Shown piece after piece: positions 34,565 to 43,432 of a DNA stretch of 64,000 nucleotides. Where the stretch lies: assembly GCA_965199285.1 (NCBI GenBank), contig OZ240687.1, positions 682,001 through 746,000 of the forward strand, in the 5' to 3' direction. Origin of the DNA: CBDDGJ01 sp965199285. Its GTDB lineage: Bacteria > Pseudomonadota > Alphaproteobacteria > RS24. The notes under the pieces are model-generated. The model had not been told where the DNA came from, did not search any database, and saw nothing but the letters and a program-made list of their open reading frames with translations. Both the position numbers and the translations under genes were made by a program. The number at the start of each line of letters is the position of its first letter. Within the stretch, counting starts at the first letter, position 1.

Positions 34565-35098
34565 CTATTCGCTTACCTCAAGATCAGGCTTGGCAATAAT
34601 CTCGCTTACTTTTTTACCGCGCCGCGCCGCCACTTGACGCGGGCTATCCTGCTTACCAAGCGCATTAAAAGTTGCACGCACCATATTATAGGGGTTAGAA
34701 GACCCAATCGCTTTGGCAACCACATCCTGCATTCCTAAAACTTCAAATACCGCCCGCATCGGACCACCCGCAATAATTCCGGTTCCGGGATTGGCAGAGC
34801 GAAGATGCACTTTGCCTGCCCCCCAGCGTCCCGACGTATCGTGATGCAATGTCCGCCCTTCGCGCAAGGGCACGCGGATCATTTTACGTTTTGCCGCATC
34901 GGTGGCTTTGCGCACCGCTTCAGGAACTTCCCGCGCCTTACCATGACCAAAGCCAACCCGCCCTTTTTGATCCCCGACCACAACCAAAGCTGCAAATCCA
35001 AAACGCCGGCCACCTTTGACCACTTTCGCGACCCGATTAATATGCACCAGACGGTCAATAAATTCGCTATCGCGTTCGTCCTGATTTTCTCTTGCCAC
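34565..35098 (-). CDS. rpsE: 30S ribosomal protein S5
   Basis: The 177-residue protein contains LVHINRVAKVVKGGRRFGFA, GKAREVPEAVRKA and GTGIIAGGPMRAVFEVLG. S5 has a double-stranded-RNA-binding fold near the mRNA entry and influences decoding accuracy. The VKGGRR loop, where spectinomycin-resistance changes map, looks wild type. Confidence 0.97.
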   Translation of the reverse strand: MARENQDERDSEFIDRLVHINRVAKVVKGGRRFGFAALVVVGDQKGRVGFGHGKAREVPEAVRKATDAAKRKMIRVPLREGRTLHHDTSGRWGAGKVHLRSANPGTGIIAGGPMRAVFEVLGMQDVVAKAIGSSNPYNMVRATFNALGKQDSPRQVAARRGKKVSEIIAKPDLEVSE

Positions 35099-35121
35099 TG
35101 TTTATCTCCTTAACCTACGAA

Positions 35122-35478
35122 TTAGAAATTTAAGCCTGCTTCACGCGCCGCATCAGCCAAAGCCTTGACCCGCCCGTGATAAAGATATTGCCCGCGATCA
35201 AAGATAACATTCTCAATATTGGCAGCTTTGGCGCGCACCGCAATCGCTTGCCCGACAATTTTCGCCGCTTCAATATTGCCGCCCTTTTCGCCTAAGAAAT
35301 CCTTATCGCGTGAAGAGGCGGCAACAATTGTGCGGCCATTTTCATCATCAATCACTTGCGCATAAACATGTTTTGATGAGCGAAACACGCACAGCCGTGG
35401 CCGCCCATTTGCAACCTTGCGAAGCGTACGACGTACCCGTTGCTTGCGACGTTCTAATGTTGAAAGTTTCTGTCCCAT
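35122..35478 (-). CDS. rplR: 50S ribosomal protein L18
   Basis: The 118-residue protein has RPRLCVFRSSKHVYAQVIDD and ends FDRGQYLYHGRVKALADAAR plus EAGLNF, the typical C-terminus. It binds 5S rRNA together with L5. Confidence 0.97.
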   Translation of the reverse strand: MGQKLSTLERRKQRVRRTLRKVANGRPRLCVFRSSKHVYAQVIDDENGRTIVAASSRDKDFLGEKGGNIEAAKIVGQAIAVRAKAANIENVIFDRGQYLYHGRVKALADAAREAGLNF

Positions 35479-35487
35479 GCCTGACCT

Positions 35488-36021
35488 CTATTTCTTCTTG
35501 CCTTCTTTGCGGAAAACATATTCATCTACATAACGCACCCCTTTACCCTTATAGGGTTCAGGTTTACGGAAGCTACGAATTTCAGCCGCAATCTGACCAA
35601 CCCGCTGCTTATCATTGCCGGAAATGGTAATTTCGGTTTGCGATGGGCATTCAATTTTCAAATCCGATGGAATTGGAAAATCAATATCATGGCTAAAGCC
35701 AAGCGATAATTTTAAGGTCGAGCCTTGCACTTGCGCCCGATAGCCAACCCCTTGCAGTTCAAGTTTTTTCTCAAAGCCTTGTGTCACACCGACAACGAGA
35801 TTTTGTACAATCGAACGGCTCAAACCCCAAAAACTGCGCGCCGATTGGCTGTTATTTGCTGGCTGCACACTAAGACCATCATCATTTTGTGCAATCACAA
35901 CTTGTTCAGAAAGGGTGGCGGTCAATTCGCCCTTTGGACCTTTCACGCCAACCATTTGGCCATCAAGTTTAACCTCTACACCATCTGGAATTGCAACTGC
36001 TTTTTTACCAATACGAGACAT
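35488..36021 (-). CDS. rplF: 50S ribosomal protein L6
   Basis: The 177-residue protein starts MSRIGKKAVAIPDGVEVKLD and ends with the YKGKGVRYVDEYVFRKEGKK signature. It has two similar domains and lies near the GTPase centre of the large subunit. Confidence 0.97.
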   Translation of the reverse strand: MSRIGKKAVAIPDGVEVKLDGQMVGVKGPKGELTATLSEQVVIAQNDDGLSVQPANNSQSARSFWGLSRSIVQNLVVGVTQGFEKKLELQGVGYRAQVQGSTLKLSLGFSHDIDFPIPSDLKIECPSQTEITISGNDKQRVGQIAAEIRSFRKPEPYKGKGVRYVDEYVFRKEGKKK

Positions 36022-36042
36022 ATTTTCACCTTCTTTATGCGC

Positions 36043-36435
36043 TTAAAAGACGCGACACAAAACCTCTCCCCCAACATTATTTTCGCGCGCCCGACTATCA
36101 GACATCACGCCTTTGGGGGTCGATAAAATTGAAATGCCCAGCCCATTGCTCACCACCGGCATGGTTTTTACCGAGCTATAAACCCGCCGCCCTGGTTTGG
36201 AAACGCGTTGAATTTCTTTAATCACCGGAAAGCCATCAAAATATTTCAACTCAATATCAAGTTGCGTTTGCCCGCCCTTATATTCGGTTTCAGAATAGCC
36301 GCGAATATAGCCTTCATCTTTCAACACATCCAACACCCAGCGGCGCAATTTAGATGCCGGCGATGACACAACCGGCTTGCCGCGCATTTGCGCGTTTCTT
36401 ATTCGTGTGAGCATATCACCAAGAGGATCGTTCAT
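36043..36435 (-). CDS. rpsH: 30S ribosomal protein S8
   Basis: The 130-residue protein has NDPLGDMLTRIRNAQMRGKP at the start and GLGISILSTPKGVMSDSRAR near the end. In E. coli S8 is the translational repressor of the spc operon by binding the rplE region; I did not identify that RNA site here. Confidence 0.97.
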   Translation of the reverse strand: MNDPLGDMLTRIRNAQMRGKPVVSSPASKLRRWVLDVLKDEGYIRGYSETEYKGGQTQLDIELKYFDGFPVIKEIQRVSKPGRRVYSSVKTMPVVSNGLGISILSTPKGVMSDSRARENNVGGEVLCRVF

Positions 36436-36444
36436 TCTTCTCTC

Positions 36445-36750
36445 CTACCAGCTTGATTTCGTCATACCAGGAATTAACCCTTGTGACCCTAATTCACGCA
36501 ATGCAATACGTGACATATTTAATTTACGATAATAACCGCGCGGGCGACCCGAAACCCCGCAACGATTGCGAATCCGGTTTTTCGCTGAATTGCGCGGCAG
36601 CTCCGCCAATTTTAACCGCGCCTTAAAGCGGTCTTCATTGGCAAGCGTGCTATCATTTGCAATCGCCAGCAAAGCGGCGCGCTTATTGGCATATTTCTTT
36701 ACCATGCGCTTACGCTTATCATTGCGTTCAACCATTGATTTTTTTGCCAT
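36445..36750 (-). CDS. rpsN: 30S ribosomal protein S14 (zinc-free form)
   Basis: I take the ATG at 36750 (MAKKSMVERNDKRKRMVKKY), which gives 101 residues; the longer frame runs back into rplE. The C-terminal NRCGVSGRPRGYYRKLNMSR has only one cysteine of the CxxC set, so this is the long zinc-independent form usual in proteobacteria. Confidence 0.96.
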   Translation of the reverse strand: MAKKSMVERNDKRKRMVKKYANKRAALLAIANDSTLANEDRFKARLKLAELPRNSAKNRIRNRCGVSGRPRGYYRKLNMSRIALRELGSQGLIPGMTKSSW

Positions 36751-36760
36751 ATAGTCCCCC

Positions 36761-37321
36761 TTAATCCGTAAATGGGAAGTTAAACCCGCGCAATAATTCA
36801 CGCGCTTCATCATCATTTGTCGAGCTGGTGCAGACCACAACATCCATCCCCCAGATCACATCAACCGTATCATAGTTAATTTCTGGAAACACAATATGCT
36901 CTTTAATGCCCAGCGCATAATTGCCATTACCATCAAAACTTTTTGGGCTAAGACCGCGAAAATCTCGCACCCGTGGCAGCGCCACCGTCACGAGGCGGTC
37001 AATAAATTCAAACATATGCGCTTGCCGCAAAGTCACCTTAACCCCCAATGGCATGCCTTCGCGCACCTTAAAGCCCGCGATTGACTGTTTCGCTTTGGTG
37101 ATGACAGGCTTTTGTCCCGCAATCGCTTGCAGGGCTTCAAAAGCAGAATTAATTTTTTTGGTGTCCGCTGTGGTTTCACCAACCCCCATATTCAACACGA
37201 TTTTTTCAAGCTGCGGTACTTGCATTGGATTTTTATAATTAAACTTATCCATAAGCTCAGCCCGAATAACATCGTGATAATGCGTTTTCATACGCGGAAT
37301 ATAATGCGCTGTTTCAGTCAT
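36761..37321 (-). CDS. rplE: 50S ribosomal protein L5
   Basis: The 186-residue protein has NPMQVPQLEKIVLNMGVGE, GQKPVITKAKQSIAGFKVRE and the P-site tRNA/5S RNA contact region ALPRVRDFRGLSPKSFDGNG. The start overlaps the rplX stop by one base (TAATG), favouring coupled translation. Confidence 0.97.
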   Translation of the reverse strand: MTETAHYIPRMKTHYHDVIRAELMDKFNYKNPMQVPQLEKIVLNMGVGETTADTKKINSAFEALQAIAGQKPVITKAKQSIAGFKVREGMPLGVKVTLRQAHMFEFIDRLVTVALPRVRDFRGLSPKSFDGNGNYALGIKEHIVFPEINYDTVDVIWGMDVVVCTSSTNDDEARELLRGFNFPFTD

Positions 37322-37635
37322 TAGATCACCTCTCCTGAACGGCGCGCAATACGCTTCTTATTGCCGTCCTTATCAGTCTCATAACCAATCCGCGTGGGCT
37401 TGCCATCTTGGGGGTCAAGCAAAGCAAGATTGGAAATATGGATTTTGCTTTCTTTCGCAATAATCCCGCCCTCGCTATTTTGGCTTTGCTTGGTATGGCG
37501 GCGAACAATATTCACGCCCTGCACCAGCGCCCGGTTTTCGGCCGGAAACACCGTCAGCACTTCGCCGCTTTTGCCCTTATCGCGCCCTGTTAACACGGTT
37601 ACCCGATCCCCTTTTTTGATTTTCAACTTCGCCAT
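37321..37635 (-). CDS. rplX: 50S ribosomal protein L24
   Basis: The start MAKLKIKKGDRVTVLTGRDK (KOW motif) at 37635 is preferred over one two codons upstream. The protein has about 104 residues and ends KRIARRSGEVI. L24 initiates 50S assembly and later lies by the exit tunnel. Confidence 0.96.
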   Translation of the reverse strand: MAKLKIKKGDRVTVLTGRDKGKSGEVLTVFPAENRALVQGVNIVRRHTKQSQNSEGGIIAKESKIHISNLALLDPQDGKPTRIGYETDKDGNKKRIARRSGEVI

Positions 37636-37661
37636 TTTCACTTCCTTATAATATTTCTGGC

Positions 37662-38030
37662 TTATAATACCTCAGGTGCAAGCGATACAATTTTCATATG
37701 ATTGCTTGCCCTTAGCTCCCGCGTTACGGGGCCAAAAATCCGCGTCCCGATTGGTTCGCCATTATTATTCACCAATACGGCGGCATTATTATCAAATCGA
37801 ATAATGCTACCATCAGCGCGGCGAATTTCTTTTGCGGTGCGCACAATCACGGCTTTCATAACATCGCCTTTTTTAACCCGCCCGCGCGGAATTGCTTCTT
37901 TCACGCTTACCACAATCGTATCGCCAACTGAGGCAGCACGACGTTTTGAACCACCCAGCACCTTAATACATTGCACGCGCCGCGCCCCTGAATTATCGGC
38001 AACATCGAGATTAGATTGCATCTGTATCAT
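37662..38030 (-). CDS. rplN: 50S ribosomal protein L14
   Basis: The 122-residue protein has MIQMQSNLDVADNSGARRVQ, the GRVKKGDVMKAVIVRT segment and FGPVTRELR, the L14 signature set. It sits at the subunit interface and is the docking site for the silencing factor RsfS. Confidence 0.97.
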   Translation of the reverse strand: MIQMQSNLDVADNSGARRVQCIKVLGGSKRRAASVGDTIVVSVKEAIPRGRVKKGDVMKAVIVRTAKEIRRADGSIIRFDNNAAVLVNNNGEPIGTRIFGPVTRELRASNHMKIVSLAPEVL

Positions 38031-38060
38031 GGCTTTCTCCTGTGTCTCTTCTTCCTGCTT

Positions 38061-38297
38061 TTATTCCTGCTCAGCCATGACTTCCCAGCTCTTAAGCTTA
38101 GAAACCGGCCGACATTCCTGAATGCGCACCACATCACCCGTCTTAAACTTATTGGCGGCATCATGGGCGTGATATTTTTTGCGCGAGCGCACCGTCTTCT
38201 TCATCACCGGATCGGTAAACCGGCGCTCAACACTGACAACCACTGTTTTATCGCCCTTATCGCTTATAACGGTTCCTTGTAATATCCGTTTTGGCAT
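38061..38297 (-). CDS. rpsQ: 30S ribosomal protein S17
   Basis: The 78-residue protein has QGTVISDKGDKTVVVSVERR and KKYHAHDAANKFKTGDVVRI, the OB-fold core of S17. It binds 16S rRNA early in assembly. Confidence 0.96.
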   Translation of the reverse strand: MPKRILQGTVISDKGDKTVVVSVERRFTDPVMKKTVRSRKKYHAHDAANKFKTGDVVRIQECRPVSKLKSWEVMAEQE

Positions 38298-38320
38298 TGT
38301 CTTTCTCCGTTCCCTTTAAC

Positions 38321-38512
38321 CTATGCCCGCGCCGCTTGCGCTTGGGTGGTTTTAATGCGCGCAATATCACGACGAATTTGTCGCACCCGCGCGGTATTTT
38401 CTAACTGACCAGAGGCTTTTTGAAAGCGTAAATTAAGCTGCTCTTTTTTGAGCTTTGCAAGCTCATCAACCAACTGGTCTGGTGTCATTTTGTTAATCTC
38501 TTCAATTTTCAT
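38321..38512 (-). CDS. rpmC: 50S ribosomal protein L29
   Basis: The 63-residue two-helix protein has LVDELAKLKKEQLNLRFQKA and the QLENTARVRQIRRDIARIKT signature. It lies at the tunnel exit next to L23, where trigger factor and SRP bind. Confidence 0.96.
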   Translation of the reverse strand: MKIEEINKMTPDQLVDELAKLKKEQLNLRFQKASGQLENTARVRQIRRDIARIKTTQAQAARA

Positions 38513-38523
38513 GACCTAATCCC

Positions 38524-38943
38524 CTATTGCCCTTCGCCGACCCGCGAAACAACCCGCGTTTTTACTGGCAATTTCATCGCCGCGAGCTTTAAGGCTTCAT
38601 GCGCGACATCAGCAGGCACACCATCAATTTCAAACATAATCCGACCAGGTTTTACCCGACAGGCCCAATATTCAGGCGAGCCTTTGCCTTTCCCCATCCG
38701 CACTTCGGTTGGTTTTTTGGAGACTGGCACATCTGGAAAAATCCGAATCCAAACCCGTCCGGCCCGTTTCATATGCCGCGTAATCACCCGCCGCGCTGCC
38801 TCGATTTGCCGTGCCGTTACCCGCTCTGGCGTGGTGGCTTTTAACCCATAAGCGCCGAAATTAAGCGTTGTGCCGCCTTTCGCATTGCCGTGAATACGCC
38901 CTTTATGCGCTTTCCGGAATTTTGTTTTCTTTGGTTGCAACAT
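38524..38943 (-). CDS. rplP: 50S ribosomal protein L16
   Basis: The 139-residue protein has MLQPKKTKFRKAHKGRIHGN and the KPTEVRMGKGKGSPEYWACR segment that reaches the peptidyl-transferase centre. It helps organise A-site tRNA binding. Confidence 0.97.
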   Translation of the reverse strand: MLQPKKTKFRKAHKGRIHGNAKGGTTLNFGAYGLKATTPERVTARQIEAARRVITRHMKRAGRVWIRIFPDVPVSKKPTEVRMGKGKGSPEYWACRVKPGRIMFEIDGVPADVAHEALKLAAMKLPVKTRVVSRVGEGQ

Positions 38944-38958
38944 TGGTTTTACCTCTAT

Positions 38959-39678
38959 CTATTCCGCTGCTGGCCGTGTATCTGCCACCCTTGTATCTGA
39001 AGGCGCATCACCGGCTTCACGACGATCCCGCGCCATCGGGTCATGCTCCATAATTTCGCCTTTGAAAATCCAGACCTTGATACCGCAAATACCATAGGCG
39101 GTATACGCCTCCGCCGTGCCATAATCAATGTCAGCGCGCAGCGTATGCAAGGGCACGCGGCCTTCGCGATACCACTCGACCCGCGCAATTTCAGCGCCGC
39201 CCAAACGGCCGCCACAATTAATCCGAATCCCAAGCGCGCCCAACCGCATTGCCGATTGTACCGCCCGTTTCATCGCGCGGCGAAACCCGACCCGACGCTC
39301 AAGCTGTTGGGCAATGCTTTCGGCAACCAACACGCTATCAATTTCGGGCTTGCGGACTTCGACAATATTCAAAAACACTTCGCTATCCGTCATCCCTGAA
39401 ATGCGCCGTCGCAGCTTTTCAATATCTGCCCCTTTTTTGCCAATAATCACCCCTGGGCGCGCCGAATGAATCGTCACCCTACATTTTTTATGCGGCCGCT
39501 CAATAATCACTCGCGAGGCGCTGGCACCAATTTTGCGTAAATGCTTGTTTAACATGTCGCGCATACGCAAATCCTCATGCAAGAGATCCGCATATTCACC
39601 TTTTTTCGCATACCAGCGTGAATCCCATGTCCGGTTAACACCAAGACGCATGCTGATTGGATTTACCTTTTGTCCCAT
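38959..39678 (-). CDS. rpsC: 30S ribosomal protein S3
   Basis: The 239-residue protein has MGQKVNPISMRLGVNRTWDS, the KH-domain loop RPGVIIGKKGADIEKLRRRI and the C-terminal domain QLERRVGFRRAMKRAVQSAM. The last 25 residues are a low-complexity tail. S3 forms the mRNA entry and helicase site with S4 and S5. The start abuts the rplV stop. Confidence 0.97.
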   Translation of the reverse strand: MGQKVNPISMRLGVNRTWDSRWYAKKGEYADLLHEDLRMRDMLNKHLRKIGASASRVIIERPHKKCRVTIHSARPGVIIGKKGADIEKLRRRISGMTDSEVFLNIVEVRKPEIDSVLVAESIAQQLERRVGFRRAMKRAVQSAMRLGALGIRINCGGRLGGAEIARVEWYREGRVPLHTLRADIDYGTAEAYTAYGICGIKVWIFKGEIMEHDPMARDRREAGDAPSDTRVADTRPAAE

Positions 39679-40058
39679 TATGCGATCTCCTCAATTTCTT
39701 GAACGATAATTGTAAGCTGGCTAAACGGCTTCAAAATACGCGCCGCCCGCCCCTTAGCGCGGGCGCGAAACCGCTTCATGACAAGGTTTTTACCAACATA
39801 AGCCTCTTTCACCACCAGATTATCAACATCCAGCCCGTGATTATTTTCTGCATTCGCAATCGCGCTTTCAAGCACTTTTTTCGCTTCCACCGCCATTTTA
39901 CGACGCGAAAAGCTAAGGTCAGAAAGCGCGCGCTCAACCTTTTTGCCGCGAATAAGCTGGGCAATGAGATTGAGTTTTTGCGGGCTGGTGCGGATCATAC
40001 GCCCCACCGCTTTGGCTTCATTATCAGCGAGCTGTCTTTGCAGTGATGATTTTCCCAT
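39678..40058 (-). CDS. rplV: 50S ribosomal protein L22
   Basis: The 126-residue protein has RTSPQKLNLIAQLIRGKKVE and the beta-hairpin KRFRARAKGRAARILKPFSQ that lines the exit tunnel, the site of macrolide-resistance changes. Sequence looks wild type. Confidence 0.97.
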   Translation of the reverse strand: MGKSSLQRQLADNEAKAVGRMIRTSPQKLNLIAQLIRGKKVERALSDLSFSRRKMAVEAKKVLESAIANAENNHGLDVDNLVVKEAYVGKNLVMKRFRARAKGRAARILKPFSQLTIIVQEIEEIA

Positions 40059-40069
40059 GATTCCGTTTC

Positions 40070-40351
40070 CTATTTCCGTCTTGCTTTTTTATCTGCGCCA
40101 TGCCCGTAATATGTGCGGGTGGGTACAAATTCACCAAATTTATGTCCGACCATATCTTCGGTCACATTTACGGGCACATGTTTTTGTCCATTATGAACCC
40201 CAAAAGTGAGACCAACAAATTGTGGCAAAATGGTTGAGCGGCGGCTCCATGTTTTAATCACTTCATGCAAGCGACCAGAATCCCGCACCGCGGCTGCTTT
40301 TTTGAGCAAATAACCATCTACAAATGGGCCTTTCCAAACTGAACGTGCCAT
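40070..40351 (-). CDS. rpsS: 30S ribosomal protein S19
   Basis: The 93-residue protein has MARSVWKGPFVDGYLLKKAA, TWSRRSTILPQFVGLTFGVH and the FVPTRTYYGHGADKKARRK end. It binds the head of 16S rRNA with S13. Confidence 0.97.
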   Translation of the reverse strand: MARSVWKGPFVDGYLLKKAAAVRDSGRLHEVIKTWSRRSTILPQFVGLTFGVHNGQKHVPVNVTEDMVGHKFGEFVPTRTYYGHGADKKARRK

Positions 40352-40362
40352 AGCCTAAACTC

Positions 40363-41199
40363 CTAACGCTTCTTGCGCAGATGCCGACTGCGCAAAATAT
40401 ATTTATCAGTTGCCTTGTTGGAACGTGTTTTGCGTCCCTTCGTGGGTTTGCCCCATGGCGTTACCGGATGCCGGCCGCCAGAGGTTTTGCCTTCCCCCCC
40501 CCCATGCGGGTGATCGATGGGGTTCATCGCCACCCCACGTACAGACGGGCGCTTGCCCAACCAACGATTGCGCCCTGCTTTCGCCAAACGAATATTGGAT
40601 TGATCCGGATTAGAGACCGCGCCAATAGAGCCCATGCAATCGCCATGGATAAGACGCTGCTCGCCAGAGGTGAGGCGCACAATCGCATAAGCCTGATCGC
40701 GCCCGACCAGATTGACAAATGTACCCGCCGAGCGTGCAATCTGCCCGCCCTTACCGGGTTTCATTTCAACATTATGAACAATCGTTCCCAAAGGCACATT
40801 TTTCAACGGCATCGCATTACCTGGTTTCACATCCACCTTTTCACCTGCAATGACCTTATCACCGGCCGCCAAACGTTGCGGCGCCAAAATATAAGCAAGC
40901 TCGCCATCTTCATATTTGATAAGCGCGATAAAAGCAGAGCGGTTTGGATCATATTCTAACCGTTCAACAGTTGCCGCCATATCCCATTTTTGCCTCTTAA
41001 AATCAATAATCCGATAGCTTCTCTTATGACCGCCACCGCGCCGACGCGCCGTAATGCGCCCCTTATTATTGCGCCCGCCTGATTTGGTGAGACCTTCGGT
41101 GAGCTGCTTTATGGGCTTGCCTTTATGCAGGGTAGACCGATCCACCAAAATCAGCCCGCGCTGACCGGGGGTATTTGGTTTGTATTTTTTTAATGCCAT
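40363..41199 (-). CDS. rplB: 50S ribosomal protein L2
   Basis: The 278-residue protein has RNNKGRITARRRGGGHKRSY and the C-terminal VRGVAMNPIDHPHGGGEGKT with the histidine implicated in peptidyl-transfer-centre function. It is the most conserved large-subunit protein and is required for subunit joining. Confidence 0.98.
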   Translation of the reverse strand: MALKKYKPNTPGQRGLILVDRSTLHKGKPIKQLTEGLTKSGGRNNKGRITARRRGGGHKRSYRIIDFKRQKWDMAATVERLEYDPNRSAFIALIKYEDGELAYILAPQRLAAGDKVIAGEKVDVKPGNAMPLKNVPLGTIVHNVEMKPGKGGQIARSAGTFVNLVGRDQAYAIVRLTSGEQRLIHGDCMGSIGAVSNPDQSNIRLAKAGRNRWLGKRPSVRGVAMNPIDHPHGGGEGKTSGGRHPVTPWGKPTKGRKTRSNKATDKYILRSRHLRKKR

Positions 41200-41220
41200 A
41201 ATCTGCTCCTACAATCCCGC

Positions 41221-41514
41221 CTATAGCCCTGTTGTCACATCGATTGAATGACCCTCAACCAAAGTCACAATCGCTTTTTTTTCATCATTGCGGCGGCCTT
41301 CAATGCCCCGAAACCGCTTTACTTTGCCTTTTTGCGTGAGCGTGTTCACCGCCTTCACCTTGACATTAAACAAAGCTTCGACGGCTGCTTTAATGCTTGC
41401 CTTATCAGCCGCTTTGGCGACTTTGAAAACGACCTGATTATGCTCCGCCGCAATCGTTGCTTTTTCAGTAATCACCGGCGCGCGAATAATGTCATAATGT
41501 TTTGCGTTACTCAT
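41221..41514 (-). CDS. rplW: 50S ribosomal protein L23
   Basis: The 97-residue protein has YDIIRAPVITEKATIAAEHN and VNTLTQKGKVKRFRG. It is the main docking site for trigger factor and SRP at the tunnel exit. It overlaps rplD by 4 bp. Confidence 0.96.
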   Translation of the reverse strand: MSNAKHYDIIRAPVITEKATIAAEHNQVVFKVAKAADKASIKAAVEALFNVKVKAVNTLTQKGKVKRFRGIEGRRNDEKKAIVTLVEGHSIDVTTGL

Positions 41515-42131
41515 TTGAACCGCTCCTCAAGGCTGGCAAGCGCCGCCTTTGTTAGCACCAGCTTGTCGCGGCGCAAAATGTCATAAACATTTATGCCTTG
41601 CACCGGCAATACATCAATTTTCTCAATATTACGCGCGGCGCGGGCGAAATTGCTATCAAGTTCAGCCCCATCAATGATTAACGCATTATCAATATCCAAG
41701 CCGCTTAATTGCTGCCGTAAAGCGGCGGTTTTGCCATCTTTCGATACAGCTTCATTCAAAACAACCAATGCGCCTTCTTTCTGCTTTGCCGATAGAGCAT
41801 TTTTAAGCGCAAGTTGACGCATTTTTTTGGGCATATTAATCGCATGTGAGCGCACGCGAGGACCATGCGACACGCCGCCGCCGACAAAAATATTCGCACG
41901 ACGATTACCATGCCGCGCCCCGCCACCACCTTTTTGGCGACCAAATTTCTTACCTGTACGATTAATCTCGCTGCGCTCTTTAACCTTATGCGTGCCGGCT
42001 TGCCGTTTGGCAAGTTGATAGGTCACCATACGGTGCAAAATATCCGCGCGTGGCTCTAGCCCGAAAACCGCATCGCTCAGATCAACCGCGCCATCTTTTT
42101 TGGAATCTAATGTCGTAACATCAACCTTCAT
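41511..42131 (-). CDS. rplD: 50S ribosomal protein L4
   Basis: The 206-residue protein has the tunnel-lining loop KKFGRQKGGGGARHGNRRAN and ends ILRRDKLVLTKAALASLEER. In E. coli L4 represses the S10 operon through transcription and translation; that leader hairpin would be upstream of rpsJ, but the gap there is only about 20 bp, so the E. coli-type control seems absent. Confidence 0.97.
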   Translation of the reverse strand: MKVDVTTLDSKKDGAVDLSDAVFGLEPRADILHRMVTYQLAKRQAGTHKVKERSEINRTGKKFGRQKGGGGARHGNRRANIFVGGGVSHGPRVRSHAINMPKKMRQLALKNALSAKQKEGALVVLNEAVSKDGKTAALRQQLSGLDIDNALIIDGAELDSNFARAARNIEKIDVLPVQGINVYDILRRDKLVLTKAALASLEERFK

Positions 42132-43081
42132 GCTTTGTCTCCATCTTTCGGCTCATCTGACTCCGCATCAGAATCCGCCTCTGGCGCGTCTTCCGCCTCT
42201 GTTTCAGAAACGTCCTCTTCAGCAGCTTCCTCTTCAGTAGCCTCTTCTTCATCGGGATTTTCTTCAGTAGAGGCTTCCTCAGTAACAGCTTCTTCTGTAA
42301 CCGTGTCTTCAGCAGGTGCGTCTTGTGTAGCAGTCTCTTCTACACTAGCCTCTTCTGCCGCTTCCACCTCTTCCGATGCGTCTTCTGGTTTTGTGTCTTC
42401 ATTCGCCGCTTCCCGGATGGACGCTGGCAATGGCACGTCTGTAGGGGTTGTGACTTTCACTGCATCACGCAATAAAATCCAACCACCTTTGGCTCCAGGT
42501 ACGGCGCCCTTCACCCAAACAAGCCCGCGTTCTGTATCGGTTTTTACAATGGTGAGGTTTTGGATTGTGACCCGCACATCCCCCATGTGACCGGCCATTT
42601 TTTTACCCTTAAACACTTTCCCTGGATCTTGGCATTGCCCCGTTGACCCATGCGAGCGGTGCGAAATAGACACGCCATGCGATGCCCGCAGCCCGCCAAA
42701 ATTATGCCGCTTCATCGCACCGGCAAAGCCTTTACCAATGCTCACGCCAGTCGCATCGACTTTCTGCCCTTCGAGAAAATGATCGGCCATAAGTTCCGCC
42801 CCAATCTCGATTAAATTATCTGGCGACACCCGAAACTCAGCAACCCGCCGCTTGGGCGTAATATTCGCCTTTGCAAAATGCCCGCGCTGCGCTTTGTTCA
42901 CCCTGTTCACTTTCGCAAAACCTGAGCCTAATTGCACAGCCGTATAGCCATCCTTATCCTCGGTACGCTGCGCGACAACTTGACAATTATCAAGTTTCAG
43001 AATCGTCACAGGAATATGCTGCCCATCTTCCGTGAAGTGGCGCGTCATACCTAGTTTTTGTAAAATTAACCCCGAACGCAT
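42128..43081 (-). CDS. rplC: 50S ribosomal protein L3 with a 92-residue acidic C-terminal extension
   Basis: Residues 1-220 are a normal L3, including GSTGQCQDPGKVFKGKKMAG around the glutamine that PrmB methylates in other proteobacteria. Residues about 226-317 are almost entirely Glu, Asp, Ala, Thr and Ser, with no Lys or Arg until the end (PKDGDKA). E. coli L3 is 209 residues. The frame is maintained exactly and ends in a 4-bp overlap with rplD, so the extension is not a misread stop. L3 nucleates large-subunit assembly near the peptidyl-transferase centre. Confidence 0.96.
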   Translation of the reverse strand: MRSGLILQKLGMTRHFTEDGQHIPVTILKLDNCQVVAQRTEDKDGYTAVQLGSGFAKVNRVNKAQRGHFAKANITPKRRVAEFRVSPDNLIEIGAELMADHFLEGQKVDATGVSIGKGFAGAMKRHNFGGLRASHGVSISHRSHGSTGQCQDPGKVFKGKKMAGHMGDVRVTIQNLTIVKTDTERGLVWVKGAVPGAKGGWILLRDAVKVTTPTDVPLPASIREAANEDTKPEDASEEVEAAEEASVEETATQDAPAEDTVTEEAVTEEASTEENPDEEEATEEEAAEEDVSETEAEDAPEADSDAESDEPKDGDKA

Positions 43082-43099
43082 CTGCGTTTCTCCTAATTC

Positions 43100-43411
43100 C
43101 TAAAGTTTAATCTGCACATCCACACCGGCGGGCAAATCAAGTTTCATCAATGCATCAACCGTTTGCGGGGTCGGATCGACAATATCAAGCATCCGCTTAT
43201 GGGTCCGAATCTCAAACTGATCCCGACTTTTCTTATCAATATGCGGCCCACGCAAAACCGTAAATTTTTCAATATGAGTTGGAAGCGGAATAGGTCCCCG
43301 CACATCCGCACCGGTTCTTTTCGCCGTATCTAAAATCTCGCGGGCTGAATTATCCAGCACCCGATGATCAAAAGCCTTAAGGCGAATACGAATATTTTGG
43401 TTTTGTACCAT
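43100..43411 (-). CDS. rpsJ: 30S ribosomal protein S10 (NusE)
   Basis: The 103-residue protein has NIRIRLKAFDHRVLDNSARE, GPIPLPTHIEKFTVLRGPHI and DKKSRDQFEIRTHKRMLDIV. It serves the ribosome head and, as NusE, binds NusG and NusB in antitermination. It follows tuf by about 21 bp. Confidence 0.97.
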   Translation of the reverse strand: MVQNQNIRIRLKAFDHRVLDNSAREILDTAKRTGADVRGPIPLPTHIEKFTVLRGPHIDKKSRDQFEIRTHKRMLDIVDPTPQTVDALMKLDLPAGVDVQIKL

Positions 43412-43432
43412 ATTCCTGCTTCCTACTTTATC

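Noticed and set aside
42135..42590. A 151-codon Ser/Ala-rich plus-strand frame opposite the L3 tail
   Set aside because: It is only the reverse reading of the acidic repeat-like tail and has no independent support.
43412..43432. E. coli-type S10 leader controlled by L4
   Set aside because: The tuf-rpsJ gap is about 20 bp, too short for the leader hairpins.
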